Positions 1 to 8,138 are shown, numbered from the stretch's first letter. The stretch: 64,000 bases of DNA from Rhizobium mayense (GCF_030272705.1 NZ_JARFYM010000003.1:124001-188000); one strand, 5' to 3'. Notes: generated from the letters alone by a model not told the origin. Translations and numbers: made by a program.

Positions 1-494
1 GCAGCTTCGCCGTCAATCTCCATGGCGTCATCAACTGCCTGGTGCCGGCCGTGCGCCATATGAGGGCGAGGGGACATGGCCAGATCGCCATCGTCTCGTC
101 CGCCGCAGGCTATGGCGGTGTACCGGCAGGCGCCGCCTACGGCGCCACCAAGGCTGCCCTGATCAATATGGCCGAAAGCCTGAATTTCGAACTTGACCGT
201 ATGGGCATTCATATCCAGCTCGTCACGCCCGGCTTCGTTGACACTGCGCTGACTGGGGAGAACAAATTTTCAATGCCTGGACTGATGTCGGCTGAAGATG
301 CAGCGAAGGCAATCGCCGCTGGCCTGAAATCGCCTGGTTTCGAAATCACGTTTCCAAAGAGCTTCACCTACCGCGCAAAGCTGGTGAACTTTCTGCCCTA
401 TAGCCTTTATTTCCGCGTCATCAGACGTATCATCGACGGCCGTCGCCCGTCGCAGGCCTCCGGCCACCATCCCAATCCGCATCCGGCCGAATAA
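1..494 (+). CDS. Short-chain dehydrogenase/reductase, 3' part only
   Basis: The reading frame is open from the first bases and stops at 492-494, so the 5' end lies outside the window. It shows the classical SDR second half: an NLHG-like turn near the left edge, the catalytic Ser in IVSSAAG, and the YxxxK pair in YGATK (about 138-152), followed by an LVTPGFVDT segment where the cofactor loop closes. SDRs of this type are soluble NAD(P)-dependent oxidoreductases; the substrate cannot be read from what is present. The C-terminal 40 residues are basic and proline-rich. Family is secure, function open. Confidence 0.85.
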   Translation, partial: SFAVNLHGVINCLVPAVRHMRARGHGQIAIVSSAAGYGGVPAGAAYGATKAALINMAESLNFELDRMGIHIQLVTPGFVDTALTGENKFSMPGLMSAEDAAKAIAAGLKSPGFEITFPKSFTYRAKLVNFLPYSLYFRVIRRIIDGRRPSQASGHHPNPHPAE

Positions 495-547
495 CTGCTA
501 AATGTTGCCCTGCTGAAAAGCTTGTGCGCTGCACAATTCGCGGGGTC

Positions 548-565
548 TTGTCACCGTTTTGTAAT
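548..565 (+). promoter_or_regulatory. Candidate PhoB box upstream of ugpC
   Basis: TTGTCAC, a 4-base spacer CGTT, then TTGTAAT. This resembles the tandem CTGTCAT-like half sites spaced 11 bases apart that bind PhoB in rhizobia. It lies 63 bases before the ugpC start. The ugp genes are known phosphate-starvation genes in related bacteria, which raises the prior, but the second half site is imperfect. Confidence 0.4.
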
Positions 566-627
566 GCAAGTTCGCTAGCAGTCCAGCGAACTGACAGGCC
601 CAGAATTGACAGGCAGGGAAGAGCAAG

Positions 628-1740
628 ATGGCAGAGATCCGGATCGAGCAAGTCCGCAAGGCCTATGGACGCAATCAGGTCGTGCACGGCGTCGACTTGA
701 ACTTCCGCTCTGGCGAGTTCGTCGTCATTCTTGGCCCTTCCGGCTGCGGTAAGTCCACGCTGCTGCGCATGATCGCAGGCCTCGAGGATATCACGTCGGG
801 CGAAATCGTCATCGACAACAAGGTGGTCAATCAGCTGGAGCCGCGCGAACGCGGTTGCGCCATGGTTTTCCAGAACTACGCGCTTTATCCGCATATGGAT
901 GTCGCCGCCAACATGGGCTACGCGCTGAAGGTGGCCGGAGTGCCGCGCGAGGAACGCGACCGCCGCATCAAGGAAACCGCACGCATCGTCGGCCTCGAGG
1001 ATTTCCTTGCCCGCAAACCATCAGAGCTTTCCGGCGGTCAGCGCCAGCGCGTCGCCATGGGCCGCGCCATCATCCGCGAACCGAAGGTCTTCCTCTTCGA
1101 CGAACCGCTCTCCAACCTCGACGCCAAGCTGCGCGTGCAGATGCGTGTCGAAATCCGCCGCCTGCACAAGCGCCTTGCGGCCACCTCGGTTTTCGTCACC
1201 CATGATCAGGTCGAGGCCATGACGCTCGCCGACAAGCTGGTAGTCATGTACAGGGGCAATGTCGAGCAGGTTGGCACGCCGCTGGAAGTCTACAATACGC
1301 CGCGCACCCGTTTCGTCGGCTCCTTCATCGGCTCGCCGGCCATGAACTTCCTCGAAGGTTCCTTCTCGGCGAATGGCGAACAATTCATCTTCGACGGACT
1401 GCCGATTGCCATCGACGCCAATATCGGCAAGCGCCACGCCGGTCAGCCGGTCGCGCTTGGCATCCGCCCGGAACATGCGCGTCTTGTGCCGGCGGGCACG
1501 CCCGGCGCTGTTCCGGCCACGGTGGATTTCGTCGAAGAACTCGGCGCCGGCCGCGTCATCCATTGCGACATCAACGGCTCCAACTTCGCCGTCGCTGTCT
1601 CCGACCATACCACGGGACAAACAGGTGACGCCGTCGGCCTGGAGCTTCCCCAGCAGCATACTCATCTTTTCGCCCAGGACACCGGCCTGCGCCTCGACAC
1701 CATTGCTTCCGTCACGCCCCTCAAGGTCGCGGCAAACTAA
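628..1740 (+). CDS. ugpC: sn-glycerol-3-phosphate ABC importer, ATPase UgpC
   Basis: A 370-residue nucleotide-binding subunit that would energise uptake of glycerol-3-phosphate or glycerophosphodiesters at the inner membrane. Visible are Walker [10 protein letters not shown] (36-44), Q-loop near [10 protein letters not shown] (81-90), signature LSGGQ (134-138), Walker B VFLFDEP (154-160) and the switch His in THDQ (191-194), followed by a C-terminal TOBE-type region typical of the MalK/UgpC branch. The start follows an AGGGAAGAGCAAG ribosome site. It faces the ugpBAE genes and is not cotranscribed with them, unlike the usual ugpBAEC order. A MalK-type sugar ATPase is the alternative, but the neighbouring UgpB supports ugpC. 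Confidence 0.88.
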   Translation: MAEIRIEQVRKAYGRNQVVHGVDLNFRSGEFVVILGPSGCGKSTLLRMIAGLEDITSGEIVIDNKVVNQLEPRERGCAMVFQNYALYPHMDVAANMGYALKVAGVPREERDRRIKETARIVGLEDFLARKPSELSGGQRQRVAMGRAIIREPKVFLFDEPLSNLDAKLRVQMRVEIRRLHKRLAATSVFVTHDQVEAMTLADKLVVMYRGNVEQVGTPLEVYNTPRTRFVGSFIGSPAMNFLEGSFSANGEQFIFDGLPIAIDANIGKRHAGQPVALGIRPEHARLVPAGTPGAVPATVDFVEELGAGRVIHCDINGSNFAVAVSDHTTGQTGDAVGLELPQQHTHLFAQDTGLRLDTIASVTPLKVAAN

Positions 1741-1767
1741 TTTTCAGAATCAATTTTCAGCAAGAGC

Positions 1768-1800
1768 GCCCGGAAATTCCTACCGATTTCCGGGCTTTTT
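1768..1800 (+). terminator. Rho-independent terminator of ugpC
   Basis: Perfect 10-bp stem (1768-1777 with 1786-1795), 8-base loop and a T run at 1796-1800, 27 bases after the ugpC stop. Confidence 0.9.
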
Positions 1801-1942
1801 GTTGTCTGGCGGAAGGCGGGCTGCTGCGGCCCGAAGGCTCGATCCATCTTTAGGCTGCACGGGCGCATCCACTGGCGCCGCGACGGTCGCCACGACTTTC
1901 AGGTCTATCGTGCTTGAACGACAGCCTTGATGATCCGACCTT

Positions 1943-1977
1943 AAAAGCCTGCCGCACTCCCCGAGGAAGTGCGGCAG
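1943..1977 (-). terminator. Terminator of the ugpBAE unit
   Basis: On the minus strand a perfect 10-bp stem (1977-1968 with 1958-1949) runs into GGCTTTT. It lies just past the ugpE stop, so the two converging ugp transcripts each have their own terminator. Confidence 0.85.
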
Positions 1978-1986
1978 AAAATTCAA

Positions 1987-2901
1987 TTACTTCTCGGGCA
2001 CGATCAGGCCGCGCACGAACCAGCGCTGCATCAGCACCACAACGACGAGCGGCGGCAGCATGGTGATTAGCGTGCCGGCCATGGCGATGTGCCATTCGGG
2101 AATGCCGCCCTCATTCGGGATGAGGCTCTTCAGCCCAACGATAGCCGTGGAGAAGTTGGGATCGGTGGTGACGAGCAAGGGCCAGAGGTACTGATTCCAA
2201 GCATATAGGAACATGATAGTGCCGAGCGCGGCCATATTGGTGCGCGATAGTGGCAGCAGGATATCGACGAAGAAGCGCAACGCGCCAGCGCCGTCCATGC
2301 GGGCAGCCTCTGTCAGCTCGTCCGGCACTGTCAGGAAGAACTGGCGGTAGAGAAACGTGCCGGTGGCGGTCGCGACGAGCGGCAGGATCAGGCCGGAGCA
2401 GGTGTTCAACAGGCCGAGGTTCAGCGACACTTGAATGCCGCTTACCTGCTGGATCAGCCAGCTTATGCCGGTGATATCAAGAATTGCCTGATAGGGTAAC
2501 AGCACATTGGCTGCGACCGCAAAAGTCGGCACAATGCGCACCTCCAGGGGCAACATCAGGGTGATGAAGATCGCCCAAAAGATCAGGGCTCTGCCCGGAT
2601 AGCGGAAATAGACAAGCGAAAAGGCCGTCAGCGCCGAGATGAAGACTTTGCCGGCAGCGACGCCGGTGGCCAGAATCAAGCTGTTCAGCAGTTGCGGCCC
2701 GAGATTCGCGGTCGTCCAGGCTGTCTTCATATTAGCCCAGAAATCGCGGCCGGGGATCAGCGACATAGGGACATCGTTGACATCGGCAAGGTTATGCGAA
2801 GCGGCGATCGCGACAATGGCGAAGGGCGCGACTGCCACCACGAAGCCGATGAACAGGATGATATGGGTGAAGATATCGAGAATGGGTGTACGTTCGACCA
2901 T
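1987..2901 (-). CDS. ugpE: Glycerol-3-phosphate ABC importer, permease UgpE
   Basis: A 304-residue MalG/UgpE-type inner-membrane permease. Hydrophobic spans occur at about 12-35, 73-98, 106-125, 165-185, 222-245 and 270-295. The EAA loop that docks on the ATPase is clear: EAARMDGAG at 198-206 followed by ILLPL at 214-218. The start codon is 9 bases downstream of the ugpA stop, so the two are translated from one message. It should pair with UgpA to form the channel and use the separately transcribed UgpC. Confidence 0.88.
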   Translation of the reverse strand: MVERTPILDIFTHIILFIGFVVAVAPFAIVAIAASHNLADVNDVPMSLIPGRDFWANMKTAWTTANLGPQLLNSLILATGVAAGKVFISALTAFSLVYFRYPGRALIFWAIFITLMLPLEVRIVPTFAVAANVLLPYQAILDITGISWLIQQVSGIQVSLNLGLLNTCSGLILPLVATATGTFLYRQFFLTVPDELTEAARMDGAGALRFFVDILLPLSRTNMAALGTIMFLYAWNQYLWPLLVTTDPNFSTAIVGLKSLIPNEGGIPEWHIAMAGTLITMLPPLVVVVLMQRWFVRGLIVPEK

Positions 2902-2910
2902 GGACGCGCC

Positions 2911-3795
2911 TCAGCGGTAATGTACGCGCCGCTCAATGAAGCGGAACTGGAAGATGGTGAGCAGGATGATCAGCAACATCAGGATGATGCTCTGCGCGGC
3001 GGCGCCTGAGTAATCGAGGCCTTTGAAGCCGTCGAAAAAGATCTTGTAGACCATGAGATTGGTCGAGTTGGCCGGGCCGCCGGCGGTCATGATGTCGACG
3101 ATGCCGAAGGAGTCCTGGAAGCTTTCGGTGATGTTGATCACCAGCAAAAAGAAGATTGTTGGGGTCAGCAGGGGAAATTGTACGTCCCGGAAGCGGCGTA
3201 GCACGCTGGATCCGTCCATCGCGGCTGCCTCGATCAGCGAGCGCGGTATACCCTGCAACGCCGCAAGGAAGAAGATGAAATTATAGCCGATATATTTCCA
3301 CGAGAAAGCGACGATGATCGAGGCCATGGCATCGGTGCCGTTTAGACCCGGATCCCATAGGCCCGGCCAATAGTGATTGACGACGGCCATGAAGCCTGCC
3401 TCCGGCGCCAAAATGAAGCGGAACGCCATCGCCAGCGCCGGCGCGGCGATGCCGTAGGGCCAGATCAGCACGACACGATAGATCTTGGAGCCTTTGAGTT
3501 GACGATCGGTCAACGCCGCCAGCAGCAGCCCGCCGCCCATTGACAGCGTCGTGGTGATCGCAGCGAAAGTCAAGCTCAACGTCACCGAGTTCCAATAGTC
3601 GGGGTTGGCGAGGATGGATCTGAAATTGTCGAGCCCGACCCACTCATTGCCGCCGCCCCAGGGTTGCTGCAGCGTCAGCGACCAGTAGACCGCCTGGCCG
3701 GCTGGCCAATAGAAGAAGGTGAAGATGAGAAGGATCTGCGGCACGGCAAAGAGGAAGCCGATGCTCCATTTGTTGAAGGTTGTACGCTTTTCCAT
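2911..3795 (-). CDS. ugpA: Glycerol-3-phosphate ABC importer, permease UgpA
   Basis: A 294-residue MalF/UgpA-type permease, the usual family length when started at MEKRTT; the frame stays open upstream to 3930 but the extra 45 residues are read from the intergenic palindrome and look non-coding. A GGAAGGG site sits 4 bases before the chosen ATG. The first membrane span is at about 12-32 and the EAA loop EAAAMDGSS is at about 189-197, followed by FPLLTP. It lies between ugpB and ugpE and is separated from ugpB by two hairpins that may lower its expression relative to the binding protein. Confidence 0.87.
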   Translation of the reverse strand: MEKRTTFNKWSIGFLFAVPQILLIFTFFYWPAGQAVYWSLTLQQPWGGGNEWVGLDNFRSILANPDYWNSVTLSLTFAAITTTLSMGGGLLLAALTDRQLKGSKIYRVVLIWPYGIAAPALAMAFRFILAPEAGFMAVVNHYWPGLWDPGLNGTDAMASIIVAFSWKYIGYNFIFFLAALQGIPRSLIEAAAMDGSSVLRRFRDVQFPLLTPTIFFLLVINITESFQDSFGIVDIMTAGGPANSTNLMVYKIFFDGFKGLDYSGAAAQSIILMLLIILLTIFQFRFIERRVHYR

Positions 3796-3829
3796 CGGCC
3801 CTTCCGGTGAAGATGTCGGTTGCCAGTGC

Positions 3830-3873
3830 TGCATTATTCCTTTGGCCACACGTGTGGCGGAAGGGATGATGCA
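3830..3873. repeat. 44-bp intergenic palindrome between ugpB and ugpA
   Basis: An imperfect 44-bp palindrome centred between 3851 and 3852, with a perfect 14-bp core GCCACACGTGTGGC (3845-3858). There is no T run, so it is not a standard terminator. Its position between a binding-protein gene and its permease genes matches that of REP-like mRNA-stabilising hairpins in other ABC operons. Confidence 0.8.
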
Positions 3874-3960
3874 GTCGTTCGAACGAAGCCTTAGATCGCG
3901 AAGATCGCCGAACCTTGCCCGCCGGATCAAGGTCAGCCGTCGCGCCAGTGTCGGCTTATA

Positions 3961-3991
3961 GAAAACGTCCGCCGGGAAAGCCCGGCGGACG
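3961..3991 (-). terminator. Hairpin after ugpB, probably partial terminator
   Basis: On the minus strand an 11-bp perfect GC-rich stem (3991-3981 with 3976-3966), 4-base loop and TTTTC follow the ugpB stop by about 20 bases. Since ugpA lies downstream on the same strand, it probably acts as a partial terminator or 3'-end protector, giving more ugpB than ugpAE product. Confidence 0.75.
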
Positions 3992-4012
3992 CTTGCTGTG
4001 GAATCTTGCGGA

Positions 4013-5365
4013 TCAGGGGAGCTGCTTGCCCTTGTAGGTGGCTTCGAAACGGTCGAGGACTGCGTTGCCGTTCTTGACGATGTTGTCGACGCCTTCCTGA
4101 ACGCTGACCTTGTTGGCGAAGATGGCCTGCATCTGGTTGCCGAATTCAGCGCGGATCTGCGTGAAATTGCCCAGGCGAACGCCGCGGGTGATCGGGGTCG
4201 GCTCGGAGGCGGTCAGGCTGGCGATGGCGACTTCGCGGCCCTTATAGGGAGCCTTGTCGTAGAAGCCGGAGGACTTCATGAAATCGAAGCCGGACTTCGT
4301 GACCGGGATATAGCCGGTGTTGGTCGACCAGAAGAGGGCGGTTTCCGGCTTGGCGATGAAGTTCAGAAACGCAGCGGCGCCCTTGTACTCATCGGAAGAC
4401 TTGCCAGCGAGAACCCAGAGGGAAGCGCCACCGACGAGCGAATTCTTGCGCTCGGTGCCGGCGTAAACCGGAAGTTCGGCGACATCCCAGTTCATGCCGG
4501 CCTTCTGCGTCTTGCTGACGGTGCCGTGGTCGCCGACCGAGGTCAGGATCATCTGGCAATCGCCGGAAGCGAACGCCTGGACCATATCCTGGCCGAGGTC
4601 CTTGGACTTGATCTTGATGAGGCCGGCGTCGTACCAGCTCTTGAGATCGGTAACGTACTTGACGAACTTGGTCTTGTTGACGGTCAGACGGGCATTGAGG
4701 CCGTCATAGCCGTTGTTTTGGGTAGCAACCGGCTCGTTGTGGACAGCCGAGAACTGTTCCATCAGCTGCCAGCTTTCGTTGCCGGAGATGTTGATGGCCA
4801 TCGGGCAATCAAAGCCAGCGCCCTTCAGCGCCTTCATGTCGTCGGCAGCTTCTTCCCAGGTCTTCGGAGCTTCGGTCTTGCCGATCTTGGAGAAGGCGTC
4901 CTTGTTCCAGTAGAGCAGGGCGGTCGAGGAGTTGAACGGGAAGGAAAGCAGTTCGCCCTTCGACGTAGCGTAGTAGCGAGCGATGCCCGGGAAATAGTCG
5001 TTCCAATTAACCTTGTAGCCGTTTTCCGACATCAGCTTGCTGACCGGATAGTAGGCGCCCGAAAGCATCATGGTCGCGGTGCCGACGTCGTAAACCTGCA
5101 CGATCGTCGGCTGCTTGCCGGCGCGGAAAGCGGCAATGGTGTTCTGCAGAGCGGCGTCGTAGTTGCCCTGGCTGGTGCAAACGACCTGATAATCGGTCTG
5201 CGAATTGTTGAAGTTCGTGCACATCGTCTGAACGACGCGCTCCAGATCGCCCGACAGGCCGAACCAGAAATCGAACTTGACGGGAGCAGCGGCGGCCGGC
5301 AGGGCCAGCGCTAAGCTCATGACGCCGGCGGCAGCCGCCGAGATGCAGTTTTTAAGTTTCGACAT
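4013..5365 (-). CDS. ugpB: Periplasmic glycerol-3-phosphate-binding protein UgpB
   Basis: A 450-residue extracellular solute-binding protein. The preferred start (MSKLKNC) gives a signal peptide ending in LALPAAAA; the open frame extends 24 residues further upstream without signal features. The mature part carries segments shared with enterobacterial UgpB: QVYDVGTATMM, PFNSSTALLYWNKDAF, NNGYDGLNA, GGASLWVLAGK and RLGNFTQIR. It would capture glycerol-3-phosphate in the periplasm for UgpAE. It is first in the minus-strand unit and has its own downstream hairpin, consistent with higher expression than the permeases. Confidence 0.92.
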   Translation of the reverse strand: MSKLKNCISAAAAGVMSLALALPAAAAPVKFDFWFGLSGDLERVVQTMCTNFNNSQTDYQVVCTSQGNYDAALQNTIAAFRAGKQPTIVQVYDVGTATMMLSGAYYPVSKLMSENGYKVNWNDYFPGIARYYATSKGELLSFPFNSSTALLYWNKDAFSKIGKTEAPKTWEEAADDMKALKGAGFDCPMAINISGNESWQLMEQFSAVHNEPVATQNNGYDGLNARLTVNKTKFVKYVTDLKSWYDAGLIKIKSKDLGQDMVQAFASGDCQMILTSVGDHGTVSKTQKAGMNWDVAELPVYAGTERKNSLVGGASLWVLAGKSSDEYKGAAAFLNFIAKPETALFWSTNTGYIPVTKSGFDFMKSSGFYDKAPYKGREVAIASLTASEPTPITRGVRLGNFTQIRAEFGNQMQAIFANKVSVQEGVDNIVKNGNAVLDRFEATYKGKQLP

Positions 5366-5430
5366 AATCCCTATTTCCTTTTGAAAGCTCGGAACCGATG
5401 GCCTTGCGCAAGTCCGCGGCAGCGGCGTTA

Positions 5431-5450
5431 TAGACAAGCTGTGTGACAGT
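5431..5450 (-). promoter_or_regulatory. Candidate PhoB box upstream of ugpB
   Basis: On the minus strand the sequence holds a clear CTGTCAC half site, then a second TTGTCT-like half about one helical turn on. The first half fits the rhizobial PhoB consensus well and the second only partly. It is 66 bases upstream of the preferred ugpB start. Confidence 0.35.
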
Positions 5451-5605
5451 TTATTGAGGGCGAAAATCTCTTGTCAGCAGGCGGTTTTGCGTCTCTGCAA
5501 ACGCTTTTAAAGGGCAATTGCGGATTAATCCGAAAGGAGGAGAAGACACCGCTTTACGTGCAACATAAGGTCTATCTAAATATTGAATATCGAGAGGAGG
5601 TGCGC

Positions 5606-5731
5606 ATGAGTCGTCGGTCGCGGCGCCTCGTCAGAATGGAGCGCTATATGATGAAGCGGCTGCTTCTGATCATAGCCGCCCTCACTCTATTTGCGCTCGC
5701 CCCGTTGGCACTGTTGATCTCCGCCTATTGA
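5606..5731 (+). CDS. Small single-span membrane peptide
   Basis: A 41-residue peptide starting at ATG 5606, six bases after a strong GAGGAGG site. The first 18 residues are Arg-rich (MSRRSRRLVR...), followed by one hydrophobic span to the end (about 19-41, LLLIIAALTLFALAPLALL). The frame is open further upstream to 5471, but the ribosome site favours the short form. Basic N-terminus and C-terminal span suggest an inner-membrane peptide with the N-terminus inside. No family recognised. Confidence 0.5.
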   Translation: MSRRSRRLVRMERYMMKRLLLIIAALTLFALAPLALLISAY

Positions 5732-5830
5732 AGGACGCGGACTGAACTGCGCGTTCTCCTTGCCGCTCACCTGTGTCCTGTGCATGATCGTCCCGACACA
5801 CTGACGGAAGTCTCGGGAGGAGAACGGACG

Positions 5831-6388
5831 ATGGTCCGAAGCGAGCGGCAGAAGATGGCATCAGGGGAATGGTATTGCTGCATCGATCCAGAGCTCGATG
5901 GTTTACGCGCGATTGCTCGAGAGGCAGTGCATCAGCACAATACCATGCCGCCGGGCGAGCGTGGCAATATCGGCCCCGCTCTGTCGATGCTTTTTGCCCA
6001 CGTGGGTGAGGGCGTGTTCATCGAGGCGCCATTTCATTGTACCTACGGCATTAATATCTCGCTCGGCCCGAACGTCTATTTCAATGCCGGCTGCACCATT
6101 CTCGATACCGCGACGGTGCGCATTGGAGAAGGCAGCATGCTCGGACCGGGTGTTCATATATATTGTGCCGAACACCATAAGGATCTGCCGGAACGGCGCG
6201 CTGGGCTGGAAGTCGCGCGGCCGGTCGAGATCGGCAGGGATGTCTGGATTGGCGGTGGCGCCATCATCCTTGGCGGTGTGACCATTGGCGATGGTGCGAT
6301 TGTCGGCGCGGGCGCCGTTGTTACCAGGGATGTGGAGGCAGGCGCGACCGCGGTCGGCAATCCTGCGAGGCGCGTGGCCGTCAAATAG
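5831..6388 (+). CDS. Maltose/NodL-type sugar O-acetyltransferase
   Basis: A 185-residue cytoplasmic enzyme of the hexapeptide-repeat family, the usual length for maltose O-acetyltransferase. The start at 5831 follows a GGGAGGAG site; the open frame extends 17 residues upstream. An N-terminal Mac-type helical segment (MASGEWYCCIDPEL) precedes left-handed beta-helix repeats (GINISLGPNVYFNAG, GGGAIILGGVTIGDGAIVG), with the catalytic His in AEHHKD. Members move an acetyl group from acetyl-CoA to a sugar; NodL of rhizobia belongs here, but no nod genes are nearby, so a housekeeping sugar acetylase is likelier. Confidence 0.85.
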   Translation: MVRSERQKMASGEWYCCIDPELDGLRAIAREAVHQHNTMPPGERGNIGPALSMLFAHVGEGVFIEAPFHCTYGINISLGPNVYFNAGCTILDTATVRIGEGSMLGPGVHIYCAEHHKDLPERRAGLEVARPVEIGRDVWIGGGAIILGGVTIGDGAIVGAGAVVTRDVEAGATAVGNPARRVAVK

Positions 6389-6397
6389 GTAAGAAGG

Positions 6398-6712
6398 CTA
6401 GTCTGCCGGCCGCCGCCGTCTCGTCCACCATACGGCAAGGCGCCGTCGCCAGCGCCGTATGAGTGGCAGGTCGTGCGATAAGAGGATGAAACCCAGTGGC
6501 AACATCCAGAAGCCCAGGACAGGCAGGAAGCCGAGACAGCCGCCGAAGATCAGCGCGAGGCCAATGCCAAGGCGGGCAAGCCGCGATCGTGGGAGCGGAA
6601 TGCGAATGGAGCCGATGACGAGCTCGCGTGTAGTGTGATCGATCCCGAAACGCCGGGCCTTTTCGCTGCCATTGCGATCGGTTTTTTTTTCGGCTCTGCC
6701 CTGATCAGTCAT
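6398..6712 (-). CDS. Conserved small membrane protein, function unknown
   Basis: About 104 residues from the preferred ATG at 6712; the frame remains open to 6781. The first 30 residues are charged, a double hydrophobic hairpin follows (about 45-80, LGIGLALIFGGCLGFLPVLG), and the C-terminus is very basic (RRWRRRLAVWWTRRRR). The layout recalls small PGPGW-type transmembrane proteins, but the diagnostic motif is absent. It converges with the acetyltransferase, 10 bases stop to stop. A run of nine T on the + strand (A9 in the gene, in the EKKTD codons) is a slippage-prone site near the N-terminus. Confidence 0.55.
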   Translation of the reverse strand: MTDQGRAEKKTDRNGSEKARRFGIDHTTRELVIGSIRIPLPRSRLARLGIGLALIFGGCLGFLPVLGFWMLPLGFILLSHDLPLIRRWRRRLAVWWTRRRRPAD

Positions 6713-6829
6713 CCACAGGAGATGGTAAGGCGACGAAATAATACAAGGGAAATGGATTTTTTTGAAAAAACCGCTTGGCAAATCGGGAAAGCATTTGTAT
6801 TACCCCGCTCACACCGCGCCAAGCGGTAT

Positions 6830-6904
6830 TCCCTGGTAGCTCAGCGGTAGAGCATTCGACTGTTAATCGACAGGTCGCCGGTTCGAATCCGGCCCGGGGA
6901 GCCA
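6830..6904 (+). tRNA. tRNA-Asn (anticodon GTT), CCA encoded
   Basis: Complete cloverleaf: acceptor TCCCTGG pairs with CCGGGGA, D arm TAGCTCAGCGGTAGAGC, anticodon loop CTGTTAA with GTT, T arm with GGTTCGAATCC, discriminator G and encoded CCA at 6902-6904. It stands at the left edge of a gene-poor accessory strip, and tRNA-Asn is a frequent integration site, though no copy of its 3' end is visible in the window. Confidence 0.97.
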
Positions 6905-6915
6905 GTTTTTAAGAT

Positions 6916-6961
6916 AAGTGCCTGTTTTTGTTGTGTTTTCAAAAACGGGCACTTTCTTCCC
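6916..6961 (+). terminator. Terminator of tRNA-Asn
   Basis: A 15-bp stem with one G-T pair (6916-6930 with 6940-6954) and 9-base loop, then a pyrimidine-rich TCTTCCCCTCTTT tail, 12 bases after the tRNA. Confidence 0.75.
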
Positions 6962-7050
6962 CTCTTTCCCTCCCCACTTTTGATTTCTGTTAAGTCACTG
7001 AATTTGTTGGTTGGCTCCAATGCGGAGTCGATCTGGCGGCCCGTCGTTCT

Positions 7051-7227
7051 TTATTTATCCCGGCTTGGCGCCTTAAGCTCCTCGCACCGCAGCTGATCGC
7101 TGCCCGATATAAACCGCTTCCGATTCCCGAATCGCATATCCTGGTGACGCGGGCAGGCTCCATTTGTTTTATGCGGTTTGCAGAGACCGCACGCAGCGAT
7201 GCGTGGACGTTTGCGCTTGTGATGCAT
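7051..7227 (-). CDS. Small Cys/His-rich basic protein (CxxCKPHK motif)
   Basis: A 58-residue product starting at ATG 7227, five bases after GGAGG. The first 30 residues are strongly basic and hold CGLCKPHKTNG followed by another Cys and His, a pattern I associate with small rhizobial proteins of unknown role that carry a CKPHK-NG segment. The four Cys and nearby His could bind a metal. The last 20 residues look unrelated to that core and may be a replaced tail. It stands alone in the accessory strip downstream of tRNA-Asn. Confidence 0.5.
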   Translation of the reverse strand: MHHKRKRPRIAACGLCKPHKTNGACPRHQDMRFGNRKRFISGSDQLRCEELKAPSRDK

Positions 7228-7445
7228 GATTGCCTCCGACATTGGCTGGTGCGCCCCTATGGCGCACGCGCATGTGTCGGAGGTGAGTGGGTTGAATGGT
7301 CATGGTGGGTTAATTACTACAAAGGCCGAAAGTGAAAAAGCCGTCGGCTGGTGGCCAGCGGCGAGCTGTGGTGGGCGCTCAAGGGTTTCCGCATGGCGAC
7401 TGGGCGCAGGATATAACGGCCGCCTTTGCCAGAATGCCCGCAGCG

Positions 7446-8138
7446 TTAAGCTTCACCGAAGCGTGGCTTACCTACCCAATCACCAGGAAGCGGCATTGCC
7501 CATCGCTCCGCGTTGTAGTGTGCCCCACCAATGGGCTTCTGTGAGCTCTTGGCGAGCCGAACGGGTCCTTGTGTTCCCCGCCCCCCGTCAACACGAAGTC
7601 TGTCCGAAAAGTATTCTCCTTCCAATATGTCTCCTTTTGCGCCGGTCTGCAAACGAAGTATGAACGTAACAGAATGGTTAGATGAGACGTTTTCATTGGA
7701 TTCGTGAATCCGGACGTCGGATGTAAAAATAAGAGAATACCGCGTCTTGCTCTCATCACTGACGATGGCTGCAGTTCTACTCTCGGAGCTGGCCAGCTCA
7801 GAGAAAGTCGCGATTGACAATGTCAGTCCGTTTTGCGCAACTTCCAGGGCAAGCACGTCGCATCCCGCCCGTGCCACGGAGTAGGACCATCCTTCCCATC
7901 GTCCCGAAAAATCTGGGACACCTAGCATCGATCGGATCCATCGAAGTCGGAGGGCTATTGTGTATAGAACGTAGCTCGATCCGGCTCCGATAGTGGCGCT
8001 TATGGTGACGTACCTCAGTGCTTTTCCTATTTGATCTGCGCCGATGATGCCCACAGCCGAGAGTGAGACGAGAAACGATAAGATGCCGCTGATAACGGCT
8101 ACCTTAATGATCAGATCTCGCTGCTCGCGGACTTGCAA
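7446..8138 (-). CDS. Cap15-like 2TM beta-barrel protein, putative anti-phage membrane effector
   Basis: About 230 residues. No ATG is available: an in-frame TGA at 8160-8162 limits the start to TTG, either 8156 or, preferred, 8138, which follows AAGGGGAG by 7 bases. Two membrane spans (about 9-33 and 42-64) lead into a soluble domain that opens PDFSGRWEG (79-83 for GRWEG), continues with a Ser-rich SELASSES strand, and closes with LEGEYFSDR and GGRGTQG (about 173-190). This order matches the SMODS-associated 2TM, beta-strand-rich effector family (Cap15 of CBASS, also used by Panoptes). Known members disrupt the inner membrane on a nucleotide signal. No nucleotidyltransferase is visible in the window. 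Base composition is less GC-rich than the flanks. Domain call is by eye. Confidence 0.65.
   Translation of the reverse strand: MQVREQRDLIIKVAVISGILSFLVSLSAVGIIGADQIGKALRYVTISATIGAGSSYVLYTIALRLRWIRSMLGVPDFSGRWEGWSYSVARAGCDVLALEVAQNGLTLSIATFSELASSESRTAAIVSDESKTRYSLIFTSDVRIHESNENVSSNHSVTFILRLQTGAKGDILEGEYFSDRLRVDGGRGTQGPVRLAKSSQKPIGGAHYNAERWAMPLPGDWVGKPRFGEA

Noticed and set aside
3998-5314. 438-residue open frame antisense to ugpB
   Set aside because: Shadow of ugpB, which has signal peptide and family motifs.
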